Positions 1 to 7,718 of a DNA stretch of 64,000 nt are shown one piece after another. The stretch lies in NCBI RefSeq assembly GCF_000151205.2, contig NC_016051.1, positions 1,922,001-1,986,000 of the forward strand, given 5' to 3'. The position numbers and the translations under genes were made by a program. The first letter of the stretch is position 1; each line of letters opens with the position of its first letter. A model generated the notes under the pieces. The model saw only the letters and a list, made by a program, of their open reading frames with translations, was not told the origin of the DNA and did no database searches. The DNA is from Thermococcus sp. AM4. Lineage in GTDB: Archaea > Methanobacteriota_B > Thermococci > Thermococcales > Thermococcaceae.

Positions 1-419
1 CGGGGCTACCATTTACATGGGCTCCAGACGAAATTCGAACCCCATGTTTTACTCCCATTCCTAATTTTAACATCTGGACATTCAACCGCATTTTCTCTGT
101 ATCATTCTCGTGGAATTAACATGTCTTCAAAATATGGGTTATTTTCCAATCCTTTTCCCGAGCGGGATTCTTTCAACGTTGTCCGCTGGCATCGTCTATT
201 CTGATTTCCCCACGAGATACCGTGTTTTAGATCGTTGGTTTTTATCCATCCATTTCTGGCCAATTTGAGAAATTTCAATGTCGAAAATTCAAATTCAAAC
301 TCTCTCGGAAGCTTTTTAAGGAGAGGAACGCAGAATAGGTGAGTGGGAAGTTATTCAAGGGGCTGGTAACATGTCCAATAAAGATTGCTCTAATCTGAGA
401 GGTACCGGGAGGTTTGGTA
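1..419. other. Intergenic region at window start, no gene recognised
   Basis: No convincing open reading frame occupies these bases on either strand. Bases 60-300 are rather AT-rich. A TATA-like element with purines before it lies near 311-320 and could serve the gene at 420. A TTCGAA hexamer near 33-38 looks superficially like a tRNA T-loop, but no matching stems surround it. Confidence 0.6.
311..320 (+). promoter_or_regulatory. Candidate TATA box for the regulator pair
   Basis: A GCTTTTTAAG stretch preceded by GGAA fits an archaeal BRE/TATA element. It would leave a leader of about 75 bases before the start at 420, which is long for this genome, so this call is weak. Confidence 0.35.
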
Positions 420-641
420 ATGAACGAAAATCTGAATTTGGAGTGCGAGATCAGGAACCTCCTGCGATTGAAGGGACCGTTGAGCGTCGCTTTTATCACC
501 AGGTTCTTGAACGAGAGGGGGCTTGAATGCACCCGGCAGAAGGTTGAGAGGGTTCTCAGGGACCTCGTCTCGAGGGGAATCGTTGAGGCGTCCCTCCATC
601 ACAACAGGCGGAAGCAGTACCGGCTGAGGTGGCGGGAGTGA
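420..641 (+). CDS. Small winged-helix DNA-binding protein
   Basis: This 73-residue protein reads as a single winged helix-turn-helix domain: a helical N-terminus, a recognition-helix region around residues 30-50, and a basic C-terminal wing ending RKQYRLRW. ATG at 420 is preferred over TTG at 414 because GGGAGGT ends six bases before it. The stop overlaps the next start (TGATG), so the two genes are probably co-translated. It lies directly upstream of the TasA-like fibre operon and is a natural candidate for its regulator. That role is inferred from position only. No ligand-binding domain is visible. Confidence 0.75.
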   Translation: MNENLNLECEIRNLLRLKGPLSVAFITRFLNERGLECTRQKVERVLRDLVSRGIVEASLHHNRRKQYRLRWRE

Positions 642-1132
642 TGGTTTCATCAACGTCCTCGAGCGTTATCCTCGGCAACAAGAGACGCATGCTCATGATA
701 GAGTTCCTCCAGATGAAGAACGGAAGGGCCGAGCTCAGGGATATAGTCGAGTACATCGCGGAAAAGGAGGGCAACACGGACAGGAGGCACAGAAAGAGCG
801 TTTACGTCAGTTTGATGCAGACCCACATTCCGAAGCTTGAGAGGGAAGGCGTGGTTGCCTTTGAGCGGGGAGTAATAACCCTTCTCCAGGTGCCCGATAA
901 CGTTACCCTCTACATGGAGGTCGTCCAGAGGAACGATATAAGCTGGAGTACTTTTTACGCCGGCCTGTCGGTGATATTCCTCGTTACCGCGCTGTGGTTT
1001 GGAAACCTGCTCCTGGTTTTCGCCTCAGTCACGTATCTCATCGTGGCTATCCTCCAGCATATGAAGATGTACCGGGTTCTTCAGCCGAGGGACTCAAAGA
1101 AGGAAGATAATTCCCGTAGAAATGAGCGGTAA
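641..1132 (+). CDS. Membrane-anchored DUF7344-type winged-helix protein
   Basis: The protein has 163 residues. Residues 10-85 resemble DUF7344, an archaeal winged-helix family, including the early LGNKRR motif and a conserved region near IPKLEREGV. Two hydrophobic segments follow at about 100-140, and then a charged tail. It therefore looks like a DNA-binding domain tethered to the membrane, which could sense envelope or surface state. ATG at 641 is chosen because it overlaps the stop of the upstream regulator; GTG at 629 is the alternative. Its stop codon lies inside an inverted repeat (1126-1146) just before the fibre operon promoter. Function is inferred. Confidence 0.7.
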   Translation: MVSSTSSSVILGNKRRMLMIEFLQMKNGRAELRDIVEYIAEKEGNTDRRHRKSVYVSLMQTHIPKLEREGVVAFERGVITLLQVPDNVTLYMEVVQRNDISWSTFYAGLSVIFLVTALWFGNLLLVFASVTYLIVAILQHMKMYRVLQPRDSKKEDNSRRNER

Positions 1133-1153
1133 TGTCCCGTTACCGCCCGGTAA
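1126..1153. promoter_or_regulatory. Operator-like repeat ahead of fibre operon
   Basis: GCGGTAA (1126-1132) is followed after seven bases by its inverted copy TTACCGC (1140-1146), then immediately by CCGGTAA (1147-1153). The three GGTAA/TTACC units end about ten bases before the TATA-like element at 1164. The first unit overlaps the stop codon of the upstream regulator gene. A dimeric winged-helix regulator binding here is plausible; the two small regulators encoded just upstream are the obvious candidates. Confidence 0.45.
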
Positions 1154-1162
1154 TTTCCAACT

Positions 1163-1173
1163 TCATATATATC
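1163..1173 (+). promoter_or_regulatory. TATA box of the TasA-like fibre operon
   Basis: TCATATATATC is the best TATA-like element between the regulators and the first DUF1102 gene. Transcription from it would start near 1195 and give a leader of about 145 bases before ATG 1340. That is unusually long for Thermococcales and contains two GGATCC palindromes near 1275-1290. Confidence 0.55.
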
Positions 1174-1339
1174 GAAACGGGCAACTGTTCTTGGGTGCGA
1201 CCGTATGGTTGCCCTGATCTGGGGCATCCGTGGTGGCAGTTGATTTCAGTGTTGAGTGGTGTGGAAGGGCCGCGGATCCGCATGGATCCCGCACTCACAG
1301 TACGGCCTGTTCCACGGTGCCTCGTATGGAGGCGAAAAA

Positions 1340-1936
1340 ATGAGAAAGAATCTTGCCTTGGGAATTTTTGGCCTGATAGTGGCCTTTGGTCTTGTTCTGG
1401 GAGCAGGGGCTAACTTCAGGGACTACAGTGCGTCAAGAAGTGTCCATTGGGACATCGTTACCGACGACAACGAGTTAATAGACCTGACCCCTCTCCAGCC
1501 CTACGCGTACATTGACAACGAGACTGGGGTTCTAGTTGTGGACATAAGCCCGGACAACCCGAACTATCCGGGTTACGGTATGGGCCTCAGCCCGAACTCG
1601 GAGTACAACTTCGACGAGGTCTTTGAGGTAAGCAACGACCTTTGGGAGGAGAACATGACCATAGTCGTCATGATAACCAGCGACAACGATGAAATACAGC
1701 TTTACGGTGCGGATGGAGACATCCACGATGCCACCAACGGCGACGTAGTTAGGTACTCGGACACCGCCGTTAACTCAGTCTGCTTCGTCGTTGAGTCTGG
1801 AGATGCCGTTAAGGTGGGTATGGACTTTGACGCTGGGAACCACGCGCCCGGCACCAGCCAGAACGCCACGCTCCACATAGAGGCCTGGAGACTCGGAACC
1901 GAGCCCAGCAGCCTTGTTGGGAAGTGCGGTCAGTGA
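1340..1936 (+). CDS. DUF1102 secreted protein, TasA-like fibre subunit 1
   Basis: This 198-residue protein starts with a signal peptide (hydrophobic residues 5-22, GAGA before the mature part). The mature N-terminus NFRDYSASR is shared in form by the next DUF1102 protein and by the protein at 3591. The rest is predicted beta-rich, with sequons such as NMT and NAT. There are two cysteines, one internal and one four residues from the C-terminus, that may form a disulfide. DUF1102 proteins beside a SipW-type peptidase resemble the TasA/archaeal bundling pilus arrangement, in which the peptidase matures the subunit before assembly on the cell surface. ATG 1340 follows GGAGG at 1328. Confidence 0.75.
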   Translation: MRKNLALGIFGLIVAFGLVLGAGANFRDYSASRSVHWDIVTDDNELIDLTPLQPYAYIDNETGVLVVDISPDNPNYPGYGMGLSPNSEYNFDEVFEVSNDLWEENMTIVVMITSDNDEIQLYGADGDIHDATNGDVVRYSDTAVNSVCFVVESGDAVKVGMDFDAGNHAPGTSQNATLHIEAWRLGTEPSSLVGKCGQ

Positions 1937-1949
1937 GGGGGAATGAGAG

Positions 1950-2486
1950 ATGAACAAACTATTCGGATTGGCATTGCTTATGATTGGAATGGTTCTGGCC
2001 GTTGGAGCCGGGGCAAACTTCAGGTACTACTCCGCCGACAGGCACGCGAGCTTTGACATCGTTTCCGACGACAACGAGCTCATAGACCTAACCGCGATGC
2101 AGCCCTACGTCAAGTACAGCAACGGCAAGCTCTACGTGGACATCAGCGATAGCAACAGCAACAGACCCAGCGGCGGAGGCGCCGGCCTGAGCCCGAACAC
2201 CACCTACGTTTTCGAGGAGATGTTTGAGGTAAGCAACGAACTCTGGGAGAACAACGAGACGGACTTCCCAATCTGCGTCAAGATAAACACCAACCACGAG
2301 CAGGTTATGGTGTTCGCGGGGAACTATACCAGCCCAGTAGCTGGACCGGCTCAGAACATCCAGTTCACCGTTTACCACGGAGACCCCGTCAAGGTCGGCA
2401 TGATATTTGACACGACAAACGCAACCCTCGGATCTGAGCAGTTTACTATGACAATAACTGCAGACAGAGGTGCATGCGAACGGTGA
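1950..2486 (+). CDS. DUF1102 secreted protein, TasA-like fibre subunit 2
   Basis: A paralogue of the preceding protein, 178 residues long, with the same signal peptide design (VGAGA then NFRYYSADR). It keeps the DDNELIDLT block and the FEVSNELWE motif, so the duplication is clear from the sequence. It also has two cysteines, one internal and one three residues from the C-terminus. A gap of 13 bases containing GGGGG separates it from gene 1. Two near-equal major subunits suggest a heteropolymer or alternative subunits of one fibre. The fibre role is inferred from family and from the peptidase next door. Confidence 0.75.
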   Translation: MNKLFGLALLMIGMVLAVGAGANFRYYSADRHASFDIVSDDNELIDLTAMQPYVKYSNGKLYVDISDSNSNRPSGGGAGLSPNTTYVFEEMFEVSNELWENNETDFPICVKINTNHEQVMVFAGNYTSPVAGPAQNIQFTVYHGDPVKVGMIFDTTNATLGSEQFTMTITADRGACER

Positions 2487-2487
2487 T

Positions 2488-2521
2488 TTCTTTTTTCGGG
2501 GCTCTGCCCCCTTTTAGGGGG
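2488..2521 (+). terminator. T-run and hairpin masking the sipW ribosome site
   Basis: Right after the stop of the second DUF1102 gene comes a T-rich run (2488-2497), a possible archaeal termination signal. Then a hairpin can form from CCCCC (2507-2511), TTTTA loop, GGGGG (2517-2521). The GGGGG arm is part of the ribosome-binding site for the signal peptidase at 2530. Partial termination plus masking would lower peptidase expression relative to its substrates. Confidence 0.4.
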
Positions 2522-2529
2522 AGTGAAAA

Positions 2530-3588
2530 ATGAAGAGATTGATCGAGTACACATTCACTTTCATCGTCCTCGTGTTTCTCATGGGTTCGTTAGCCGGCTT
2601 CTTCTTGGACAGGCCCGTTTTTGTGTCCTACGCATACTCCGACAGCATGACCCCCACGATAGACAAGGGGGATCTGTTCTTCGTTAACCCATTTGCCAGG
2701 AACTTTGACGTTGGTGATATCATAGTCTTTCACCGGAGGAGCGGCTGGACGGTCCACAGGATCTTTGCGGTCACCGATGAGGGGTACATCACCAAGGGTG
2801 ATCACAACGTGGCAACGGACCAGCAGGACGGCAAGTTCCCGGACGTGAAGAGGTCGGACATAGCCGGGAAGGTGGTAACACTTTTCGGGAAACCCCTGGT
2901 TATCAGGGGGGCGGGCGCGTTTCTCCAGTCGGTTAAGTTAAAACTCACAAACCCTTACGCAATAGCCCTGTTGCTTGTGCTGGGGGCAGTTCTGACGTTT
3001 TCTGGCGGTTCTGGGAGGAGACATCGCCGCGTGAAGTACTACAGGATAAGCCTCAGGACGGTTTACGCGATAGTTTCCGTCCTGATCATCGGCGGCTTTC
3101 TCTTCGTTACCGTCGCATCGTGGGGGACTCTGGCCTTTACCTACTCCTCGACGCTCGCCGGGGGTCAGAGACCCGGCTGGTACCTTCCAGGTTCAACCTT
3201 CGAGAAGAACATCACGGTCGAAAACAAGGCACTCTACCCGTTCTACTATTTCGTTGAAGGAAGCAGCACGAGGGCCCAGCTCATGGATCCAGCTTTCTTC
3301 TACCTAAGGGGCGGCTCCAGGAAAAACCTGACCGTCCACGTCACCGTTCCAAAGGACACCAGGATATACCGCGAGGAGTTCCAGGTTCGCTCTTATCCGG
3401 CCATTATCCCCGCCTCGGTCGTTGTTTATCTCTACTCAATCAGTCCGTACCTTCCACTCCTCGCCTACGCCCTGTTCCTGTCAGCGCTTTTGGTTTTCTT
3501 CTACCGCCTCGCTGGGATTTCCAAGGGGGACGTGGTCAGGATACGGAAACGGAGGGGTTTCCTCTCAAAAGTACTGGGGGATGGTTAG
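2530..3588 (+). CDS. SipW-type signal peptidase I (S26B) with C-terminal membrane extension
   Basis: This 352-residue membrane protease has an N-terminal membrane segment (about 9-26) and then the S26 core. The nucleophile is Ser39 in SDSMTP and His76 in TVHR is the general base; a His here rather than Lys marks the SipW/Sec11 subtype. A GDH motif follows near residue 96. After the core (about residue 135) come a second membrane segment, a further one near 180-200, an extracellular beta-rich domain with NIT and NLT sequons, a last membrane segment near 305-325 and a basic tail. The peptidase core alone is much shorter, so the extension may hold or pass substrates during assembly. It sits among three likely substrates. 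Confidence 0.85.
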   Translation: MKRLIEYTFTFIVLVFLMGSLAGFFLDRPVFVSYAYSDSMTPTIDKGDLFFVNPFARNFDVGDIIVFHRRSGWTVHRIFAVTDEGYITKGDHNVATDQQDGKFPDVKRSDIAGKVVTLFGKPLVIRGAGAFLQSVKLKLTNPYAIALLLVLGAVLTFSGGSGRRHRRVKYYRISLRTVYAIVSVLIIGGFLFVTVASWGTLAFTYSSTLAGGQRPGWYLPGSTFEKNITVENKALYPFYYFVEGSSTRAQLMDPAFFYLRGGSRKNLTVHVTVPKDTRIYREEFQVRSYPAIIPASVVVYLYSISPYLPLLAYALFLSALLVFFYRLAGISKGDVVRIRKRRGFLSKVLGDG

Positions 3589-3590
3589 TT

Positions 3591-4508
3591 ATGAGAAGGC
3601 TTGTGTTGTTTTTTGTAATGTTCCTCGGTCTGCTCCTCGTGGTAGGCTCGAGCGGAAACTTCAGGGAATACGGGGCGGACAGGATAGTAAAGCTGGCCAT
3701 CGTCGATGGCAACGATTCCTACGTCTCCTACTCCTGCAGCGGCAGCATCGTGTACATGAACAGGAGCTCAAGCGTCCAGTTCACGGCAATAACGCTGTTC
3801 AACTCGATGAACGAAACGATGTCCGTTAGAGTTGAGGGGGACTTCTCGGGCTTACCTGATGGGCTTTCGGGGAACGTGGACGATTCGTGGCACACCCTCG
3901 ATGCCGGTGACGGCGTTGTTATCGAGGGCAATTTCTCGGCCGATGCGGATGCCGTCAGCGGAACCTACACGGTGCCCCTTACAGTCTACGCTGAATGGAA
4001 CGGGGGAAGCGCCGAACTAAAGGACTGCTCCATCAGGGTCAGCCTGAGCTCGCCGGAATACGTGCTCAGGAAGGGAATCGTTGGAGGTGTCTACAACTAC
4101 ACCTCCGGGAACCACACGATAGTCCTCCAGCTTAACTTCACCAACAACGGGCCGAGCGGTGATTTTGTGATATGGGACAGGGTTCCACCTTATCACTGCT
4201 TCCGTTGTCCCGGGACGTGCAACCATTCGAGTGCTCACGTGACGATAAAAAGCACGAGTGCAAGCCTAGGGACAGTTATTCTGAACCCCCCGGCGGGCTT
4301 CTCATGCTGCAACTGCCACGCCAGGAACTGTGTCGTGTGGAGGGTCCACGTGCCCCACGGTGAGACCGTAACGCTGGAGATAACGCTCGACGTTTCCTTC
4401 GATGTTCCGTCCGGATGCGTCGCCAGGTTCACCCTGAACAAGGGGGCCCATCTCTGCGGAACCAATGTCAGGTCAAATAAAGTAATCGTTACCGTTAATG
4501 GAGGTTGA
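3591..4508 (+). CDS. Cysteine-rich secreted protein of the fibre locus
   Basis: The protein has 305 residues. The signal peptide is followed by NFREYGADR, the same mature N-terminal motif as the two DUF1102 proteins, so it is probably processed by the adjacent peptidase. Residues 35-150 are beta-rich with many N-glycosylation sequons. The C-terminal half contains an NNGPSGDF block resembling DUF11-type adhesin repeats. It carries 11 cysteines, including CFRC and a cluster of four in eleven residues, unusual for an archaeal surface protein and suggesting disulfide staples. It may be a tip, adhesin or minor subunit. It begins two bases after the peptidase stop. Confidence 0.65.
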   Translation: MRRLVLFFVMFLGLLLVVGSSGNFREYGADRIVKLAIVDGNDSYVSYSCSGSIVYMNRSSSVQFTAITLFNSMNETMSVRVEGDFSGLPDGLSGNVDDSWHTLDAGDGVVIEGNFSADADAVSGTYTVPLTVYAEWNGGSAELKDCSIRVSLSSPEYVLRKGIVGGVYNYTSGNHTIVLQLNFTNNGPSGDFVIWDRVPPYHCFRCPGTCNHSSAHVTIKSTSASLGTVILNPPAGFSCCNCHARNCVVWRVHVPHGETVTLEITLDVSFDVPSGCVARFTLNKGAHLCGTNVRSNKVIVTVNGG

Positions 4509-4512
4509 GAAG

Positions 4513-5484
4513 ATGAAGGATGTTAAGTTCGACAGAAGGCATCTGCTCCTCGCGGGGATTGCCGTTTCGATTGTCCTCGCGGTTCTTTTTGGAGCGTATT
4601 CAAGTGCCGCCTATTCGAGAGCGCCCATATCCACGAGCGCCAAGTACTCCACTCTATACAAGGAGGAGGGGCGTTTCGTGCACTTCGGGGTGTTCTCCAA
4701 CAACAGCATCTATGAAAGCGGCAGTACACACGATTACTATCCGTCCAGGATAACGAGGCTGATAAGTGGAAACTACACCTTCCGCACGAGCCCATCATCT
4801 CCCGGAACCTATATGGCCACGATGCACCTTGACTACTACGTCTCCACCGGGAGGAAGAAAGTCTACGTATACCGGGAGGAGATCCCCCTTGGAAGCGGCT
4901 CCTTTGAGGGGTCCTTCACCCTGCCCGTGACCTTCAACATGAGCCTCCTGAGCGAGAAACTCAAGCGGGTCCGGGAGGGAACCGGGCTTTATCGGGCGGA
5001 GCAGGAAGTTTACGTCACGGTTGAGGTTAGGCCTGAGGGCAGGGACTCCTTCACCCAGAGGATCGGGCTGAGCAAGGATTCGGCGAGCATGCTCTACCTG
5101 ACCGGGACAGAGAAGGATTATAAAAAGGTCACCAGGAGTGTAAGCACGACAACGAACTCCCTCTCCTTCGCGGGTTCCGACGTTAAGGTCTCCACCGCCA
5201 GGGCCCTGTTCCCGGCGATGGCCATAATCTTTGCCATACCGCCGATCGGGCTGGCCTACTCCCGGCGGGAGAAGAAAGCGAAGCCGAAGGCACTCAAATC
5301 GCTCGGGAAGTACACTGTTGAGGGGACGCCTCCGGCCGGAAGGCGCGTGGAACTGAAGTCGGCCGAGGACCTTGAGCGCGCCTTTGAGCTGGTGGACAGG
5401 CCCATAGTCCACTACCGCGACGGCGATACCGACGTCTACGCGATAGCGGACGGCGAGACCGTTTATGAGTACCGGGCTTCCTAG
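4513..5484 (+). CDS. DUF5305 membrane protein of the fibre locus
   Basis: This 323-residue protein matches the DUF5305 layout: an N-terminal membrane anchor (about 12-30), an extracellular beta-rich domain of some 200 residues with sequons, a second membrane segment near 230-250, and a charged cytoplasmic domain that includes the conserved YTVEGTPP region. DUF5305 proteins commonly sit beside SipW-type peptidases, so it is likely an assembly or anchoring partner. ATG 4513 is favoured over ATG 4498 because GGAGGTTGAG, overlapping the upstream stop, precedes it properly. It is the last gene of the operon and ends in a strong hairpin. Confidence 0.7.
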   Translation: MKDVKFDRRHLLLAGIAVSIVLAVLFGAYSSAAYSRAPISTSAKYSTLYKEEGRFVHFGVFSNNSIYESGSTHDYYPSRITRLISGNYTFRTSPSSPGTYMATMHLDYYVSTGRKKVYVYREEIPLGSGSFEGSFTLPVTFNMSLLSEKLKRVREGTGLYRAEQEVYVTVEVRPEGRDSFTQRIGLSKDSASMLYLTGTEKDYKKVTRSVSTTTNSLSFAGSDVKVSTARALFPAMAIIFAIPPIGLAYSRREKKAKPKALKSLGKYTVEGTPPAGRRVELKSAEDLERAFELVDRPIVHYRDGDTDVYAIADGETVYEYRAS

Positions 5485-5489
5485 CCCGG
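5472..5489 (+). terminator. Hairpin at the end of the fibre operon
   Basis: CCGGGCT (5472-5478) and AGCCCGG (5483-5489) form a perfect seven-pair stem with a four-base loop that includes part of the DUF5305 stop codon. No long T-run follows, so it may protect the 3' end rather than terminate transcription. Confidence 0.4.
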
Positions 5490-5497
5490 CACCAACA

Positions 5498-5507
5498 ACT
5501 TTAAAAG
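5498..5507 (+). promoter_or_regulatory. TATA box for pyrophosphatase gene
   Basis: ACTTTAAAAG lies 53 bases before the start at 5560, with GTTAGAGGTGGTTAG as the ribosome site. It shows that ppa is transcribed separately from the fibre operon. Confidence 0.55.
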
Positions 5508-5559
5508 GGCAAGCGGAAAGCCACCTTAGGAGTTCTAAAAGGGTTAGAGGTGGTTAGAG

Positions 5560-6093
5560 ATGAACCCGTTCCACGAGCTTGAGCCCGGACCGGACGTTCC
5601 GGAGGTTGTGTACGCTCTCATAGAGATCCCTAAGGGAAGCAGGAACAAGTACGAGCTCGACAAGAAGACCGGCCTCATAAAGCTTGACAGGGTCCTTTAC
5701 AGCCCGTTCTTCTACCCGGTGGACTACGGAATAATCCCGCAGACCTGGTACGATGACGGCGATCCCTTCGACATAATGGTCATAATGCGCGAGCCGGTTT
5801 ACCCGCTCACCCTCATCGAGGCCAGGCCGATAGGCATCATGAAGATGAACGACTCCGGCGACAAGGACTGGAAGGTCTTAGCGGTTCCGGTCGAGGACCC
5901 GTACTTCAAGGACTGGAAGGACATCGACGACGTTCCAAAGGCCTTCCTCGACGAGATCGCCCACTTCTTCCAGAGGTATAAGGAGCTCCAGGGCAAGGTC
6001 ACCGAGATAGAGGGCTGGGGCAACGCCGAGGAAGCGAAGAAGGAAATCCTTCGTGCCATAGAGCTCTACAAGGAGAAGTTTGGGAAGGAGTGA
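5560..6093 (+). CDS. ppa: Inorganic pyrophosphatase
   Basis: A 177-residue family I soluble pyrophosphatase that hydrolyses pyrophosphate to two phosphates in the cytoplasm, driving biosynthetic reactions. Visible family motifs are [10 protein letters not shown] near residue 23, the FYPVDYG block near 51, and the metal-binding DGDPFDIMV signature with acidic residues near 67-72, followed by D and K residues around GDKDWKVLA. Length is normal for the prokaryotic hexameric enzyme. It has its own promoter and lies just before the rpo7 cluster. Confidence 0.95.
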   Translation: MNPFHELEPGPDVPEVVYALIEIPKGSRNKYELDKKTGLIKLDRVLYSPFFYPVDYGIIPQTWYDDGDPFDIMVIMREPVYPLTLIEARPIGIMKMNDSGDKDWKVLAVPVEDPYFKDWKDIDDVPKAFLDEIAHFFQRYKELQGKVTEIEGWGNAEEAKKEILRAIELYKEKFGKE

Positions 6094-6126
6094 GCCTTCC
6101 CCCAATCTCTTTTCGGAGGTCAGGCC

Positions 6127-6687
6127 ATGTACAAGCTGCTGAAGGTTAAGGACGTCGTCAGGATTCCGCCCAGGATGTTCACGATGGATCCAAGGGAGGC
6201 GGCAAAGCTGGTCCTCCGCGAGACCTACGAGGGCATCTACGACAGGGACGAGGGCGTTGTGCTGGCCGTTCTCGACGTGGAGGAAGTGAGCGAGGGCGTC
6301 ATCGTTCCGGGAGACGGGGCTACCTACCACGAGGTCGTCTTCAACGTTCTCGTGTGGCAGCCTTTCATGCACGAGGTTGTTGAGGGAGAGGTAATCGACG
6401 TGGCCCCGTACGGAGCCTTCGTCAGGATCGGCCCGATGGACGGCCTGGTCCACATCAGCCAGCTCATGGACGACTACGTCGTGTTCGATGAAAAGAACAA
6501 GCAGTTCCTCGGTAAGGAAACCAAGAGGATCCTCAAGCTCGGCGACGAGGTCAGGGCGAGGGTGATAGCGATAAGCGTCAAGAGCAGGGTCATAAGGGAG
6601 AACAAGATAGGCCTAACAATGCGCCAGCCGGGTCTCGGAAAGTTCGAGTGGATTGAGAAGGAGAAGAGAAAGGCAGAGGAGGCGTGA
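6127..6687 (+). CDS. rpoE1: DNA-directed RNA polymerase subunit Rpo7 (E')
   Basis: A 186-residue subunit of the polymerase stalk. The N-terminal half (1-80) is the RPB7-like domain that docks on the core. Residues 82-165 form an S1 RNA-binding domain (GEVIDVAPYGAFVRIGPMDGLVHIS). The stalk binds nascent RNA and helps open-complex formation together with Rpo4. GGAGG precedes ATG 6127. It is followed by spt4 with a short gap, the usual archaeal order. Confidence 0.95.
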   Translation: MYKLLKVKDVVRIPPRMFTMDPREAAKLVLRETYEGIYDRDEGVVLAVLDVEEVSEGVIVPGDGATYHEVVFNVLVWQPFMHEVVEGEVIDVAPYGAFVRIGPMDGLVHISQLMDDYVVFDEKNKQFLGKETKRILKLGDEVRARVIAISVKSRVIRENKIGLTMRQPGLGKFEWIEKEKRKAEEA

Positions 6688-6689
6688 GC

Positions 6690-6878
6690 ATGGTCAAGGA
6701 GAGGGCCTGCAGGCACTGCCACTACATAACGACCGAGGACCGCTGTCCCGTCTGCGGGAGCAGGGATCTCAGCGATGAGTGGTTCGACCTCGTCATAATC
6801 ATAGACCCCGAGAAGAGCAGAATAGCAAAGAAGCTCGGTGCAACCGTGCCCGGCAAATACGCAATCCGTGTGAGATGA
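6690..6878 (+). CDS. spt4: Transcription elongation factor Spt4 (RNA polymerase subunit E'')
   Basis: A 62-residue zinc protein. Two cysteine pairs, CRHC and CPVC, form the zinc ribbon. The tail SRIAKKLG...PGKYAIRV is the typical archaeal Spt4 end. It pairs with Spt5 to form the clamp-bridging processivity factor. ATG 6690 is chosen over GTG 6684; the GGAGG of the rpo7 tail serves as its ribosome site. The start lies two bases after the rpo7 stop. Confidence 0.92.
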   Translation: MVKERACRHCHYITTEDRCPVCGSRDLSDEWFDLVIIIDPEKSRIAKKLGATVPGKYAIRVR

Positions 6879-6879
6879 C

Positions 6880-7422
6880 ATGTGCGACGACTTCTACTTT
6901 TACCTGCCCCCCGCCTTACGGGACGAGCTCAAAGAGCCCTTAGGAGAACTGGTTAGGGGGGAGATTCCGGAGCCCTACCTCAGGGTTCTACCCCTCCTTC
7001 GGGAGGCGCCCTTTCTGATAACCGTCGGCGACGTCGTGACCGAAAACGTCATCAGGCTCGGGGTGTATCCATCGGTGGCCATATACGACCACCGGACAAA
7101 GAGAAAAGCCTACAATCCCTCCGTCGGCTCCGAGGCCGTGTTTTTGACCGTCAAGAACCCTCCTGGAACCATAACGAAAGCTTTATTAAACGCCGTCAGA
7201 AAGGGAGTCGAGATCGCCGGCAGGGGAAGGAGGGTCCATATCAAGGTCAACGGCGAGGAAGACCTCGCGGCGATCCCTGCGGTGCTCTACGCCCCCCTCG
7301 GCTCGATGGTGCTCTACGGCCAGCCCGACGAGGGGGTAGTGCTTATAAAGGTAACACCCGAATGCAAGCGCAGGTGCGCGCGAATCTTAGCGAAGATGGA
7401 GGTGGTTCGTGATGGAGATTAA
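6880..7422 (+). CDS. GTP-dependent dephospho-CoA kinase (DUF359)
   Basis: This 180-residue member of DUF359 carries out the last step of coenzyme A synthesis in archaea, phosphorylating dephospho-CoA with GTP. Family features visible are VGDVVTENV near 48, the central YDHRTKRK, the VKNPPGTIT block near 90, and NGEEDLA near 124, where acidic residues are thought to act. It has no P-loop, as expected for this family. It starts one base after spt4 and overlaps the S24e gene by 11 bases, a conserved Thermococcales arrangement. Confidence 0.9.
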   Translation: MCDDFYFYLPPALRDELKEPLGELVRGEIPEPYLRVLPLLREAPFLITVGDVVTENVIRLGVYPSVAIYDHRTKRKAYNPSVGSEAVFLTVKNPPGTITKALLNAVRKGVEIAGRGRRVHIKVNGEEDLAAIPAVLYAPLGSMVLYGQPDEGVVLIKVTPECKRRCARILAKMEVVRDGD

Positions 7423-7708
7423 GGTGACCGAGATAAAGGAGAACAAGCTCCTCGGAAGAAAGGAGATATACTTCGACATCATCCACGAGGGCGAGCCTAC
7501 CCCGAGCAGGGAAGCGGTGAAGGGCAAGCTCGCCGCGATGCTTGACCTCGACCCGAACACGATGGTTCTTCAGTACATCAGGAGCTACTTCGGAAGCCAC
7601 GTTTCCAAGGGCTACGCCAAGGTCTACGAGACCAGGGAGAGGATGCTCTACATCGAGCCCGACTACATCCTCCTCCGCGATGGTCTGATCCAGAAGGAGG
7701 AAGAGTGA
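7412..7708 (+). CDS. rps24e: Ribosomal protein S24e
   Basis: A 98-residue small-subunit protein of the archaeal/eukaryotic S24e family: [16 protein letters not shown] start, HEGEPTPSR in the first third and KGYAKVYE near residue 70. The ribosome site GGAGGTGG lies in the end of the DPCK gene, which overlaps it. ATG 7412 is preferred to GTG 7409. Confidence 0.95.
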   Translation: MEIKVTEIKENKLLGRKEIYFDIIHEGEPTPSREAVKGKLAAMLDLDPNTMVLQYIRSYFGSHVSKGYAKVYETRERMLYIEPDYILLRDGLIQKEEE

Positions 7709-7718
7709 GGTGGTGTAG

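Noticed and set aside
21-60. tRNA-like T-loop (TTCGAA near 33-38)
   Set aside because: No matching T-stem, acceptor stem or anticodon arm surrounds it on either strand.
1132-1413. Open frame across the fibre operon promoter
   Set aside because: It starts inside the upstream stop, covers the operator and TATA element, runs into the DUF1102 gene in another frame, and has no recognisable protein features.
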